Origin: an uncultured Candidatus Binatia bacterium | Lineage (GTDB): Bacteria; Desulfobacterota; Binatia; UBA9968; JAJDTQ01 | Direction: 5' to 3' | Length of the DNA: 64,000 nt | Assembly (NCBI GenBank): GCA_958295985.1 | Contig: OY282432.1 | Location: 806,001 to 870,000, forward strand | In this document: positions 7,034-15,830 of the stretch, one piece after another | How positions within the stretch are numbered: the first letter of the stretch is position 1 | How the letters are laid out: each line of letters begins with the position of its first letter | The notes under the pieces: model-generated | The model's database searches: none | The model's input: only the letters and a program-made list of their open reading frames with translations | Told to the model about the DNA's origin: nothing | Translations under genes and position numbers: made by a program

Positions 7034-9103
7034 ATGACATCGTGGATAGTGGGCATCGACACCGGAGGCTCGTTTACCGATCTGATCGCGTTCGCTCCCG
7101 ACACCGGTGAACGACGGATTGCCAAGGTCCCCTCGATGCCGGAGGACCCGTCGGCCGCGGTGATGAACGCCCTCGATGAGTTGTTCCGGTCCGGGGTCGA
7201 CCCGGGCGGGATCGAGTTTCTGGTTCACGGCACCACGGTGGCGACCAACGCCATCCTGGAAAACAGGGGCGCGCGCACGGGTCTGCTGATCACCCGCGGC
7301 TTCCGGGCGGTCTATGAAGGGCGCGGCTGGTCGCAGCCGGCGCCGGAGGACTTGGCGGACCCTTACTACGTCAAACCGCCGCTGTTGGCGCCGCAATCGC
7401 TGACCGAAGAAATCACCGAGCGCCTCGACTATCTCGGTAACGTGCAGACACCGCTCGACGAGGACGACGCCAAACGAGCGATTGCACGGCTGAAGGAGAA
7501 GGAAGTCGAGGCGGTTGCCGTCAACTTTCTCTTCAGTTTCCGAAACCCCGAGCATGAGGAGAGGACCGCGGCGCTCATCGCCAAGATGGCGCCGGAGTGG
7601 CGTGTGTCGGTATCGTCGCGCATCCTGCCCACCATCCGCGAATATCCACGCCTTTCGACGACCGTCATCGACGCCTTCGTGGGCAGGTCCATGGAAACCT
7701 ACCTGCTACGGCTGGTGGACAAGCTGCGCGCCGCCGGGATCGAGACGCCGCAGATCTTCCTCATGCAGTCCAACGGCGGCCTGATGCGCATGAACGTCGG
7801 AGCCCGCTATCCCAACCAGACGCTGCTCTCGGGCCCGGCGGCCGGGGTCGTGTCCGGCATCGAGCTGGCCGCGCTCCAGGGACGCCGGAACCTCGTCACC
7901 TTCGACATGGGCGGCACGTCTACCGATATCAGCGTGATCCGCGACGGGCGGTCCGAGGAGACCACCGCGGGCAGGATCGCGGGGCAGGACCTCGCCACGC
8001 CGATGCTGGCCGTCCACACCCTGGGCGCGGGAGGCGGCACCATCGCCTGGATCGGAAAGGACGGCCTGATGAAGGTCGGGCCGCGGAGTTCGGGCGCGGA
8101 CCCGGGGCCGGCCTGTTACGGCAGGGGCGGCGAGCTGCCGACGGTGACCGACGCCAACCTCCTGCTCGGTGCCCTCGGGGACAGCAGCACCCTCGGCGGG
8201 CGGCTGCGGCTGGACCGATCCAGGGCGGAGGCGGCCGTTCGCACGGGCCTGGCCGAACCGCTCGGCCTCGACGTGGTGCAGGCAGCGGCCGGGATCCTCA
8301 AGATCGTCAACAACAACATGTCGGTGGAGCTCAGGCTTGCGCTGCAATATCGTGGCGTTGATCCGCGCGACTTCGTTCTGGTGGCCTTCGGCGGCGCGGG
8401 ACCGCTGCACGCCGGCCTGCTGGCCGAGGAACTCCGGATACCCGCGGTCCTGGTGCCGCCGCATCCCGGCCTCAACAGCGCCTTGGGGCTGCTCCAGACC
8501 AAGGTCCGGCATCTCTACCTGCAATCGGACCTCGGCCTGGTGAGCGGTTACGACGTCCAGCGCATGAACCGGCGGTTCGAGGAGTTGCGCCTCCGGGCCG
8601 TGGACGACATCCGGGAAGAGCATTTCGATCTCTCGGAGGTGGTCTTCCGGCGCCAGGTGGACATGCGCTATCTGCATCAGGGGTACGAGCTGTCCGTGGA
8701 CTGTCCGGACCGGGAGATCGTGGAAGCGGACAAGGCCGGGCTCAAGGCGCGCTTCGACGAACGCCACGGCGCGGCGTACGGCGTGAGCGCCAAGGACGAG
8801 GACGCCGAAATCGTGACGTTCCGGCTCCTTGCCGAGATCGCGGTGCCGCGGCTCACGCCGCCACCCGTGGAAGCGGGGGACCGCAACGTCGAAAATGCCG
8901 TCATCGGCCGGAGACCGCTTTTCGACCTGAAGCGCGGAGAGTTCCTGGAGGCCGTGGTGCTCGACCGCGGCCGGTTGCTGGGCGGCAACCGGATCGACGG
9001 GCCTGCCGTCATCGAACAACTCGATGCGACGACGGTACTGCCCGAATCGCAGCACGCCACCGTCGACCGGTTCGGCAACCTCGTCATCGAGAGGGCGTCA
9101 TGA
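7034..9103 (+). CDS. hyuA: hydantoinase/oxoprolinase family protein, subunit A
   Basis: A 689-residue HyuA-type ATPase subunit. N-methylhydantoinase, 5-oxoprolinase and acetone-carboxylase relatives use ATP to activate a cyclic amide or ketone. Actin/HSP70-like phosphate motifs are visible: GIDTGGSFTD at residues 6-15 and FDMGGTSTD near 290. Further family landmarks are HGTTVATNAILE, GLLITRGF and SGPAAGVVSG. The protein is soluble. Its stop codon overlaps the hyuB start (ATGA, 4 bp), so the two are translationally coupled and should form one A/B complex. Which ring compound is opened cannot be told. No carboxylase gamma subunit follows, which favours hydantoinase/oxoprolinase over acetone carboxylase. 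Confidence 0.92.
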   Translation: MTSWIVGIDTGGSFTDLIAFAPDTGERRIAKVPSMPEDPSAAVMNALDELFRSGVDPGGIEFLVHGTTVATNAILENRGARTGLLITRGFRAVYEGRGWSQPAPEDLADPYYVKPPLLAPQSLTEEITERLDYLGNVQTPLDEDDAKRAIARLKEKEVEAVAVNFLFSFRNPEHEERTAALIAKMAPEWRVSVSSRILPTIREYPRLSTTVIDAFVGRSMETYLLRLVDKLRAAGIETPQIFLMQSNGGLMRMNVGARYPNQTLLSGPAAGVVSGIELAALQGRRNLVTFDMGGTSTDISVIRDGRSEETTAGRIAGQDLATPMLAVHTLGAGGGTIAWIGKDGLMKVGPRSSGADPGPACYGRGGELPTVTDANLLLGALGDSSTLGGRLRLDRSRAEAAVRTGLAEPLGLDVVQAAAGILKIVNNNMSVELRLALQYRGVDPRDFVLVAFGGAGPLHAGLLAEELRIPAVLVPPHPGLNSALGLLQTKVRHLYLQSDLGLVSGYDVQRMNRRFEELRLRAVDDIREEHFDLSEVVFRRQVDMRYLHQGYELSVDCPDREIVEADKAGLKARFDERHGAAYGVSAKDEDAEIVTFRLLAEIAVPRLTPPPVEAGDRNVENAVIGRRPLFDLKRGEFLEAVVLDRGRLLGGNRIDGPAVIEQLDATTVLPESQHATVDRFGNLVIERAS

Positions 9104-10776
9104 GTCTTGATCCCATCACCACCGAGGTCGTGCTGAGCCGGCTGCGGGAGATCACCGCATCGATGGCGCACGCGCTGTTCCACAGCGGCTACTCGCCGAT
9201 CCTGCGCGAGTCGCAGGACGGCACCGCCGGGCTGACCGACCGCGACGGACGCGTGATCATGGTCGGCGGAGGCCTGCAATACCATTCCCTGTTGTATTCG
9301 CAGGCGGTGACCGGCGTTCTGGAACGCTACCCGGCAGCGGACATGAGCGAAGGAGATTCGTTCGTTTCCAACGATCCCTACAAGGCGGGGAACAGCCATG
9401 TACCCGACATGGTCGTGGCAACGCCGGCTTTTCATGACGGCAGGGTGGTCGCTTTCGGCGTCAGCGTGGCCCACAAGGCCGACGTCGGCGGTCTGGTGCC
9501 GGGCTCGAGCGGCGCCGCGGCGCGCGAAATCTTCCACGACGGAATCCTGCTGCCGCCGGTGCTGTTCGCCACGGCCGAGGGAGTCCATCCCGAGGTGGAG
9601 GCGATCCTCCGCAACAACAGCCGCATTCCGGACGTGGTGCTCGGCGACCTGCGCGGACAGGTGGGGGCCACAAGACTTGGGGCCACCCGGTTCCAGGCAC
9701 TGCTGCGCGAATACGGCGCGGACACCCTGTTGGGCGCCATCGAGGAACTGCTGACGCGCACGACGGCCCGGGTCCGGAGCGAGGTCGCCTCATGGCCGGA
9801 CGGAGAGTTCGAGGCGGAAGGGTTCCTCGATCACGACGGTGCGGACCGGTCAAGGCCGGTGCGGGTCCATGTTCGGGCCATCAAGGCCGGAGAGCGGTTG
9901 ACGCTCGATTTCTCCGGCAGCGATCCCCAGGCCCCCGGACCCGTGAACACGACGCGGGTCACCGCTCGGGCGGTCTCGATGCAAGCGGTTCTGGCGGCAT
10001 CGGATCCGAGCATCCCGATGAACGCGGGCGCATTCGAGGCCGTCGAGTTCAAGATGCCGCCGGGACTCGTGCTGAGCCCGCAATTCCCGGCAACCGTCAA
10101 CCATTACTTTCCGACGTCTCACCTGGTCTACAACTGCGTTCTCGCCGCCATCGGACGCTTCAACCCTCACCGGGCGGTGGCGCCCTCCGGACTCGGCACC
10201 GGCGCCATTGCCGTCGGCTACAAGGAAGGCCGCTCGGGCCGGCCGACCGTTCAGTATGAGATACTGATCACTTCGCTGGGCGGCACCCGTGACCATGACG
10301 GCGCGTCCATCGTGATGCCGGTCAATCATTTCGCCCCCGGCACGCCGGTAGAGATCCTCGAGACAGAATATCCCGTTGCCGTCCGCCGTTACGAGATCTG
10401 GCCGGACTCGGCCGGGGCCGGACGCTGGCGCGGCGGCACCGGGTTCGTCCGCGAGTACGAGTTCCTGACCGATTGCATGCTCACGGTACGTTCGGCAAAT
10501 CATCGACAGGCTTCATGGGGCCTGAACGGCGGCGGAGGCCCGCCCACCTCCAGGACCACGATCCAGAACCCGGGCGAGGAGCCGTCCGAAGTCGATATCC
10601 TGGAAACCCGGTCGCTGCAGGCCGGCGCCAGGCTTGCCATTTTCCGTAGCGGAGGTGGCGGTTACGGCAATCCCGGGGAACGTCCCGCGGAACTCGTGCG
10701 GCAGGATGTCGAGGATGGCTACGTGTCACGACAGCATGCCCGGGAGGCATACGGGCTTGCCGACGACGAGAGCTGA
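9100..10776 (+). CDS. hyuB: hydantoinase B/oxoprolinase family protein
   Basis: A 558-residue HyuB partner of the preceding gene. Family sequences include FHSGYSPILRESQDGTAGL near the start, SNDPYKAGNSHVPDM, GGTRDHDGASIVMP, and a C-terminal glycine-rich FRSGGGGYGNPGERP. In known relatives this subunit holds the metal-dependent amidohydrolase-like activity, complementing the ATP-using A subunit. The ATG at 9100 overlaps the hyuA stop, typical of hyuAB operons. Nothing suggests truncation. No transporter or racemase gene is next to the pair; the next gene is convergent. Confidence 0.92.
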   Translation: MSLDPITTEVVLSRLREITASMAHALFHSGYSPILRESQDGTAGLTDRDGRVIMVGGGLQYHSLLYSQAVTGVLERYPAADMSEGDSFVSNDPYKAGNSHVPDMVVATPAFHDGRVVAFGVSVAHKADVGGLVPGSSGAAAREIFHDGILLPPVLFATAEGVHPEVEAILRNNSRIPDVVLGDLRGQVGATRLGATRFQALLREYGADTLLGAIEELLTRTTARVRSEVASWPDGEFEAEGFLDHDGADRSRPVRVHVRAIKAGERLTLDFSGSDPQAPGPVNTTRVTARAVSMQAVLAASDPSIPMNAGAFEAVEFKMPPGLVLSPQFPATVNHYFPTSHLVYNCVLAAIGRFNPHRAVAPSGLGTGAIAVGYKEGRSGRPTVQYEILITSLGGTRDHDGASIVMPVNHFAPGTPVEILETEYPVAVRRYEIWPDSAGAGRWRGGTGFVREYEFLTDCMLTVRSANHRQASWGLNGGGGPPTSRTTIQNPGEEPSEVDILETRSLQAGARLAIFRSGGGGYGNPGERPAELVRQDVEDGYVSRQHAREAYGLADDES

Positions 10777-10842
10777 GGGGTCAGCCGCCGGATGGTCCCG
10801 CCTTCGCCATCGCAGATTTCCCGTCTACTGCTCGTAGGGTGG

Positions 10843-11298
10843 CTAGCTTTCATCGTGAAATAGCTTCGCCTTCTCTGCCCGTTCCCGTTCCTGGGAACGC
10901 CTCCCATAAATGAACACGCCGACAAGGCATGCGAGACTCGATATGCTTACGGCCAATCCGGAGGCGTCCTTGTCGTTATTGATCAGGAGAAAACCCAGGC
11001 CCACGGTGGTCAGGGTGATCAAAAGGGCTGCAACAACACCGAACTTCTGAACTGCGGCATTTCCCTTGACCACCGTTTTCTCAATCTCCTGTCGATGTGC
11101 GGACTGCCTTTCCGCCATGGCAACGATGCGCTCCGCACCGTTTGGCAGCGCCTTGTTGTAGGCTTGCAGGATCTCGGGAGGTGGTAACGGTCCCCGGAAC
11201 TCGACCGTGGTTTGCTGCGAGGCTACGATCGTGAAGGTAGCAGCCTCAGGAGGCTTGGGGTTGATTTCGGGAGGGGAGCCCTCCTTATGACCCTGCAT
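10843..11298 (-). CDS. DUF2335-type membrane protein
   Basis: A 151-residue protein whose central FRGPLPPPEILQAYNKALP (residues 35-53) and PNGAERIVAMAERQSAHR resemble the DUF2335 family of predicted membrane proteins. After this soluble amphipathic region come two hydrophobic helices, about residues 86-106 and 113-131, with a short DKD-containing turn and a charged C-terminal tail. The likely arrangement is inner membrane with both ends in the cytoplasm. Its start overlaps the end of the upstream small gene by 14 bp, so the two are co-translated. Function unknown. The base composition is less GC-rich than neighbouring metabolic genes, consistent with an acquired accessory pair. Confidence 0.75.
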   Translation of the reverse strand: MQGHKEGSPPEINPKPPEAATFTIVASQQTTVEFRGPLPPPEILQAYNKALPNGAERIVAMAERQSAHRQEIEKTVVKGNAAVQKFGVVAALLITLTTVGLGFLLINNDKDASGLAVSISSLACLVGVFIYGRRSQERERAEKAKLFHDES

Positions 11299-11611
11299 CG
11301 CTTACGGGGCTCGCCAGATCCATGAAGGCAAAGGTAAGTTGACGGTGATCTACCGGAGCGTCCTTACCAGTAGACAAAGACTCTATTGCATGCTTGAGGT
11401 CTTGACCGATCATCCTGAAGTCAGAATACAGAGCCTTGGCATCGGCCTCTCCCTCTGTTTCGTTGGAGTTGTAGCTGTCGAATTGGCCGCAGATGTCGAG
11501 CATCCTCGCCATCCCGGACCAAAGGGATGGGGTTGCAAAGAGAAAAGCGGTGTCCATAGCGTTTCCCGACACGTACGCGCTGCCCACTCGTGACACCCTC
11601 TTCTCAACCAT
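11285..11611 (-). CDS. small hypothetical protein, partner of the DUF2335 gene
   Basis: A 108-residue soluble protein that I do not recognise (MVEKRVSRVGSAYVSGNAMD...). The ATG at 11611 is chosen because GGAGG lies 5 nt upstream; a GTG at 11623 is possible but overlaps that ribosome site. It is rich in Asp, Ser and Met, with no membrane segment. The overlap with the DUF2335 gene downstream implies a fixed two-gene unit, so it may be a cytosolic partner or regulator of the membrane protein. Confidence 0.6.
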   Translation of the reverse strand: MVEKRVSRVGSAYVSGNAMDTAFLFATPSLWSGMARMLDICGQFDSYNSNETEGEADAKALYSDFRMIGQDLKHAIESLSTGKDAPVDHRQLTFAFMDLASPVSDAGS

Positions 11612-11649
11612 TTTTACCTCCACGTACGTTCAGGTTAACACCCGCACCG

Positions 11650-12816
11650 TCACCCGTCCAGCTTGAACAGCCGCTCGGCGTTGCCGTGGCGGATGAGATC
11701 CTTGGTCTCGTCCGAGATGTTCCGGTTGATGGCCAGGAGCTGCACGTCTCGGAACTTCATGCTGCCGCCGGGATCGTCATGGGGGTAGTCGGTGGCGAAG
11801 AGGAAGCGCTCGGGTCCCAGGAACTCAATGGCATCGGGCAGCGCGGCTTCCTCGGTCTCGATGGTGAAGTAGAAGTTGTTGCGGAAGTAGTGGCTGGCCG
11901 GCTGCTTGTTCTTCTCCAGGAAAACCTCGGGTCCGTAGAACGCCCGGTGACGCCGCAGCTTGGTCTTCACCCCCCGCATGACGTCGGAATCGGCGTCCCC
12001 GTCGTAGTCCACCGGAGGCCCGTTGAAGGCCGCGTCCAAGCGGTCGGCCAGCGGCTTGATGAAACCCGTTCCGGCCTCGGTGAAGATGATCTGCAGACCG
12101 GGGAAGTCGTCCAGCAGCCCGCTCGTGATAAGTGACACGAGGCTCACCTGCCCCTCCTGGGGCGCGAAGAAGTAGAGGCCGTCCTTCTGGAAGTTGGGCA
12201 GGTTGCTGATGCGGTGGCCGTGCTGGATGTTGTGGAGATAGATGGGCATCTCCAACTCCTCCGCCCGGGCGAAGAAGGGCCATAGCTCCTTGTGGCTCCC
12301 CAGGCTCTCGCCGTAGGGATGCTCCTGGACCGGAAAGACCTTGTCCAGCACCACCGCGCAGAAACCCTCCTTCTGCGCCCACTCCATCTCGCGGATGGCC
12401 GCGGGCACGTCCTGGAGCTGCACGATGGCGACGCCGATGATCCGGTCGCCGTAGTGCTCCATGAGCCGCAGGTTGGACAGGTTGTAGGAACGGGCGATGG
12501 CCGACGCCAGCGCCGGTTCGATCATGTAGGTCCACCAGCCCGAGAACTGCGGCAGCACGAACTGCCGGTCCACTCCGAGCACCGGCATCTCTTCGAGCCG
12601 CACCTGAAGGTCCACCAGCCCCTTCATGCCGGCCCCAGACCCCGGCGCGCCCAACGGCGTGGTGCCGTGCACCTCGGGCGGCCCGCCGGGAAAGTCGATA
12701 TCCACCAGCAGACCTTCCTCGCTGTAACGCGGGATCGGCGCCTTGTCGCGGAACTCCTCGGGCAGGTCAGCAAAGGCGTCGCCGGGCATGATGTGGGTGT
12801 CGCAGTCGATGATCAC
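11650..12816 (-). CDS. amidohydrolase family protein (TIM-barrel, ACMSD-like)
   Basis: A 388-residue member of the amidohydrolase 2 superfamily, metal-dependent hydrolases and decarboxylases related to ACMSD and gamma-resorcylate decarboxylase. Metal or active-site segments visible are DCDTHI near residue 4, IYLHNIQHGH, IFTEAG and the C-terminal ATDYPHDDPGG, whose Asp is the usual conserved acid. DxHxH is reduced to DTHI, as in several family members in this window. The start is a GTG with AGGAGG 8 nt upstream. It is one of seven paralogues here. Substrate unknown, probably a small aromatic or carboxylated compound. Confidence 0.88.
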   Translation of the reverse strand: MIIDCDTHIMPGDAFADLPEEFRDKAPIPRYSEEGLLVDIDFPGGPPEVHGTTPLGAPGSGAGMKGLVDLQVRLEEMPVLGVDRQFVLPQFSGWWTYMIEPALASAIARSYNLSNLRLMEHYGDRIIGVAIVQLQDVPAAIREMEWAQKEGFCAVVLDKVFPVQEHPYGESLGSHKELWPFFARAEELEMPIYLHNIQHGHRISNLPNFQKDGLYFFAPQEGQVSLVSLITSGLLDDFPGLQIIFTEAGTGFIKPLADRLDAAFNGPPVDYDGDADSDVMRGVKTKLRRHRAFYGPEVFLEKNKQPASHYFRNNFYFTIETEEAALPDAIEFLGPERFLFATDYPHDDPGGSMKFRDVQLLAINRNISDETKDLIRHGNAERLFKLDG

Positions 12817-12923
12817 GGTGGAATCCTCCTGGTCAACGATTAGCTATTAACGCCGTTGCCCGCCGTTATCAAGCTGGTGCAGCGCGCTTGTGGCTTTCGC
12901 GTCCCCGGCATAGATTCCCGTCC

Positions 12924-13622
12924 ATGTGCGGGCGGTACACGCAGACGGCAAAGCTTCACGACCTCGTGGACCGCTTCGGCGTCGAGGAGCCGGACTTCGA
13001 TCCGGCGCCCCGGTACAACCTGGCGCCCAGCCAGGACGCGCCCGTGGTGGGCGTCCACCCGAATACACCGAACACTCGCTCCCTGCGGCTGATGCGCTGG
13101 GGGCTCGTGCCCTGTCACGCGAAGGATGCCGCCAAGTCCATCATCAACGCGCGCGCCGAAACCCTCGCCCAGCGGCCCGCCTTCCGACGCTTGCTGCCGC
13201 GACGGCGTTGTCTGGTGCCGGCCGACGGCTTCTACGAGTGGCAGCGGGAGGATCGCTTCCGAACCCCCATGCGCTTCACGCTCCGAAGCGGACAACCCTT
13301 TGCCTTCGCGGGCCTCTGGGACCGCTGGCTCCAGCCTGACGGCGCGCCGCTCTATTCCTTCACCATCGTCACCACGAGCCCCAACAGCCTGATTGAGCCG
13401 GTCCACAACCGGATGCCCGCCATCCTGCTCCCGGACGACGAAGCCAAGTGGCTCGACCCCGCCGCTACCGACCCCGCGGCCCTGTCGCCGCTCCTCAAAC
13501 CCTATCCCGCCGACCTGATGAAGGGATACGGCGTGTCACGAGCCGTTAATTCGCCCGTGAACGACTCCCCCGAGTGCATCACGCCGGACCATCCGCCAGC
13601 GAGCTTGCTTCGGACGCCGTGA
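12924..13622 (+). CDS. SRAP family DNA-protein crosslink protein (YedK/HMCES-like)
   Basis: A 232-residue SOS response-associated peptidase (SRAP) protein. The mature N-terminus after Met removal is Cys2 (MCGRYTQT), which in YedK/HMCES forms a stable thiazolidine crosslink with abasic sites in single-stranded DNA. Other conserved elements are YNLAPSQ, RWGLVPCHAKD, INARAETL, RRCLVPADGFYEW and the C-terminal PVHNRMPAILL with the catalytic His. The start must be at 12924, because only this places Cys at position 2. It protects abasic sites during replication and repair. It stands alone, beside the ATPase-PIN cassette. Confidence 0.93.
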   Translation: MCGRYTQTAKLHDLVDRFGVEEPDFDPAPRYNLAPSQDAPVVGVHPNTPNTRSLRLMRWGLVPCHAKDAAKSIINARAETLAQRPAFRRLLPRRRCLVPADGFYEWQREDRFRTPMRFTLRSGQPFAFAGLWDRWLQPDGAPLYSFTIVTTSPNSLIEPVHNRMPAILLPDDEAKWLDPAATDPAALSPLLKPYPADLMKGYGVSRAVNSPVNDSPECITPDHPPASLLRTP

Positions 13623-13967
13623 ACTCCGGCAGTCAGTCTCTTGCCGGCCAAATCCTGTACAAGACGACCAAGAATGGATGACCCGAACCTTGCCAGGACC
13701 GTTCGCCTCTTGTCGTCTTGCCGAGAGCGCCTTACACTACGATGATTGGTGTAGATGGTCGAACCCCTGGATCGAGAGGCCGGTCGGCTCGGCGGCGTTC
13801 GTCAATCGATTATCAAGCTGTGGTCGGCGGGGCGCTTGGAGCGGTCCACCTCGGACGACTGAACGCCGCGATCGGAGAAAGCCTGCGCGGGCACAGCAAT
13901 GTCCTGAAGTCATCACGTTGGGTCAAGGCCGAAACGACACAGCGGAAACAAGCGGATAGGTGACAGC
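13623..13967. other. 345-bp interval with no convincing gene
   Basis: Short open frames of up to 93 codons occur here, but none has a good ribosome site or recognisable sequence. The last bases contain AGGTGA before the ATPase start. The interval probably holds the promoter of the ATPase-PIN cassette; no clear -10/-35 pair can be picked. Confidence 0.5.
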
Positions 13968-15332
13968 ATGAGCGGGATCAGCAAGTTTTTCCTGCGCGAC
14001 GTACGCTGTTTCGAGGGCGAACACTCGTTTGAGATACGCCCACTGACGTTCCTCGTCGGTGAGAACAGTACCGGCAAATCAACCCTCCTGGGCTGTCTTC
14101 AGGCGCTGGGGAAGTTTCTCGAGTACGGCCAAACGGATGTGGATTTCAACTCAGAACCGTACCGGATGGGTGCTTTCTCCGACATCGTCCGGCGATCACG
14201 GCCCAGAAAGCAGGAATTTGAACTGGGCGTTGAGACTACCTATGGCGACAGGGCGACATGTCGCTATTTCCTTACTCTAGTGGAGAAGGAAAGGGGTTCC
14301 GAGCCGTTCATTCGCAGTGCACGGTGGGTTTTCAATGATGGAGAAATTGTCTTGTCGGCGTCTGACGACGATCAGCATGAAGCGGAGGGCCCTTTCCATG
14401 TGACCCAAACCGCGCCGGCTCGGTTCCACGTTCAATTGAACGACTTCAAGCTTGGGCTTTTTTTGAATCAGCTCGGTTTACCTTACCTGAGGGACCATCT
14501 CGAGGCAGCCGTGTCCTATCAGCACTCTGATGGCGATTCACAACAGGACTCCGGCGTTGCCGCGAAGAACCTGCAAAATTTCATTAACCAGAAATCCTCC
14601 CAGGAGGGCCACTACCATCGTAGGTCTCCATTCGGACCGTCGTTCGGCTTGCGATCATTCTCAATACAAAGCATCGCGCCCGTTCGTTCGAAGCCGAAGC
14701 GGACCTATGATCCTCTAATAGAAACGGAAACGCCGGACGGCAGCGAAGTCCCTGTCGCGTTAATGAACTTGAGCATTTCAAGGAAGGCGGAATGGAATGA
14801 TCTAAGGCGACGGCTGATCGATTTCGGCCAAGCCTCCGGCCTCTTTTCCGACATCGCCATTCGCAAACTTGGCGGTTCGAAAGGCGATCCCTTTCAGTTG
14901 CAGATCAAGGTCAGTGGCCCAAGGGCAAACTTGATGGATGTCGGGTATGGCGTCAGCCAGGTCCTGCCTATACTGGTTCGGATCCTGACCTGGCAGCGCG
15001 CCACCTTCCTGTTGCAACAACCTGAAGTCCATTTGCACCCGAAAGGGCAGGCGGAACTCGCGTCTCTCCTGGTTGACGTTCATCAACGCCTGAGTACCGC
15101 ATTCGTCATCGAAACACACAGCGATCACATGATCGACCGGGTTCGCATAGAGATTAAACGACGCAGGATAAGGCCGGATGATGTTTCGCTGATCTATCTG
15201 GAGCCTGTCGGCAATCACGTGAAGACTCATAACATCCGTTTTGATGCACGCGCCAACATGGTGAGCGTTCCCCAGCACTACCGCCATTTCTTCCTGAAAG
15301 AGGCGGACCAATTGCTGGGTTTGGTGGATTGA
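13968..15332 (+). CDS. AAA/ABC-type ATPase of a two-gene defence-like cassette
   Basis: A 454-residue RecF/SMC-like ATPase (AAA_15/AAA_21, DUF3696-like). Walker A is GENSTGKST (residues 31-39). The C-terminal half carries a signature-like DVGYGVSQVLPI, a Walker-B region FLLQQPEVHLHP (about 347-358) and an H-loop ETHSDH (382-387). The two acidic positions that normally follow the Walker-B strand are both Gln (350, 351), so hydrolysis may be slow or need a partner. The middle (about 60-250) is a divergent insert, probably sensor or coiled coil. Three bp separate it from the PIN-like gene, so they are one operon. ATPase-plus-nuclease pairs such as Septu, PARIS and Gabija act against phage; this role is inference. 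Confidence 0.85.
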   Translation: MSGISKFFLRDVRCFEGEHSFEIRPLTFLVGENSTGKSTLLGCLQALGKFLEYGQTDVDFNSEPYRMGAFSDIVRRSRPRKQEFELGVETTYGDRATCRYFLTLVEKERGSEPFIRSARWVFNDGEIVLSASDDDQHEAEGPFHVTQTAPARFHVQLNDFKLGLFLNQLGLPYLRDHLEAAVSYQHSDGDSQQDSGVAAKNLQNFINQKSSQEGHYHRRSPFGPSFGLRSFSIQSIAPVRSKPKRTYDPLIETETPDGSEVPVALMNLSISRKAEWNDLRRRLIDFGQASGLFSDIAIRKLGGSKGDPFQLQIKVSGPRANLMDVGYGVSQVLPILVRILTWQRATFLLQQPEVHLHPKGQAELASLLVDVHQRLSTAFVIETHSDHMIDRVRIEIKRRRIRPDDVSLIYLEPVGNHVKTHNIRFDARANMVSVPQHYRHFFLKEADQLLGLVD

Positions 15333-15335
15333 ATC

Positions 15336-15749
15336 ATGTGCGTGATTCTGGATGCCAACAGCTACAGTGACTTTCTCGACCCGGAAAACACAAATATGCA
15401 CCCGCTAAGAAAGTGGATAGGGGACAGAGGAAAACTTGTTTACGCGCCAACCCGGAGGATGAGAGACGAACTCGAAAAGTACGGAGACATGAAAAAACGG
15501 CTGGTCGAATACGCACAGGCTGGTCGCGTCAAGGAAGTGGACAAGGACGAAGTCGATGCCAAGGAAGCCGAATTGATCGGTTTGTCATCCGATGACGGTC
15601 ACATCGTTGCCTTGGCGATTGTCGCCGAAGTCAGTGTGCTGGTTTCACGGGATAAGAACCTGCACGACGACTTCAAAAAGATAGTGAACGGCAGGGTTTA
15701 CCAGAACGAAAAACACAAACACCTTTTGAGGCGAGACACCTGTCCCTGA
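15336..15749 (+). CDS. PIN-like ribonuclease, partner of the ATPase
   Basis: A 137-residue protein with a PIN-like acidic set: Asp6 in ILDANSYSDF, Glu45 in RDELEKYG, Asp86/Asp87 in LSSDDGHIVALA, and Asp106/Asp111 in VSRDKNLHDDF. These match the order of catalytic acids in metal-dependent PIN RNases, and the spacing and length fit a single PIN domain. Translation starts 4 nt after the ATPase stop codon, with no separate promoter. There is no antitoxin-like small gene, so the ATPase is the likely controller. It could cleave RNA on activation (abortive-infection effector). Function inferred from fold and context. Confidence 0.78.
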   Translation: MCVILDANSYSDFLDPENTNMHPLRKWIGDRGKLVYAPTRRMRDELEKYGDMKKRLVEYAQAGRVKEVDKDEVDAKEAELIGLSSDDGHIVALAIVAEVSVLVSRDKNLHDDFKKIVNGRVYQNEKHKHLLRRDTCP

Positions 15750-15774
15750 CCCGACTGCAGACCACCTTTTTCTG

Positions 15775-15812
15775 CGGCGCCGGCGCTTTCCGCATGCGAA
15801 GCGCCGGCGCCG
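15775..15812. terminator. hairpin between convergent genes
   Basis: A perfect 14-bp stem (CGGCGCCGGCGCTT at 15775-15788, complement at 15799-15812) with a 10-nt loop separates the PIN gene from the convergent RidA gene. There is no U-tract on either strand, so termination efficiency is uncertain. Confidence 0.55.
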
Positions 15813-15830
15813 GTACTTCTCAACGGCTTC

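Noticed and set aside
13678..13963. two short plus-strand frames before the ATPase gene
   Set aside because: No ribosome sites, no family resemblance, and they overlap each other in different frames.
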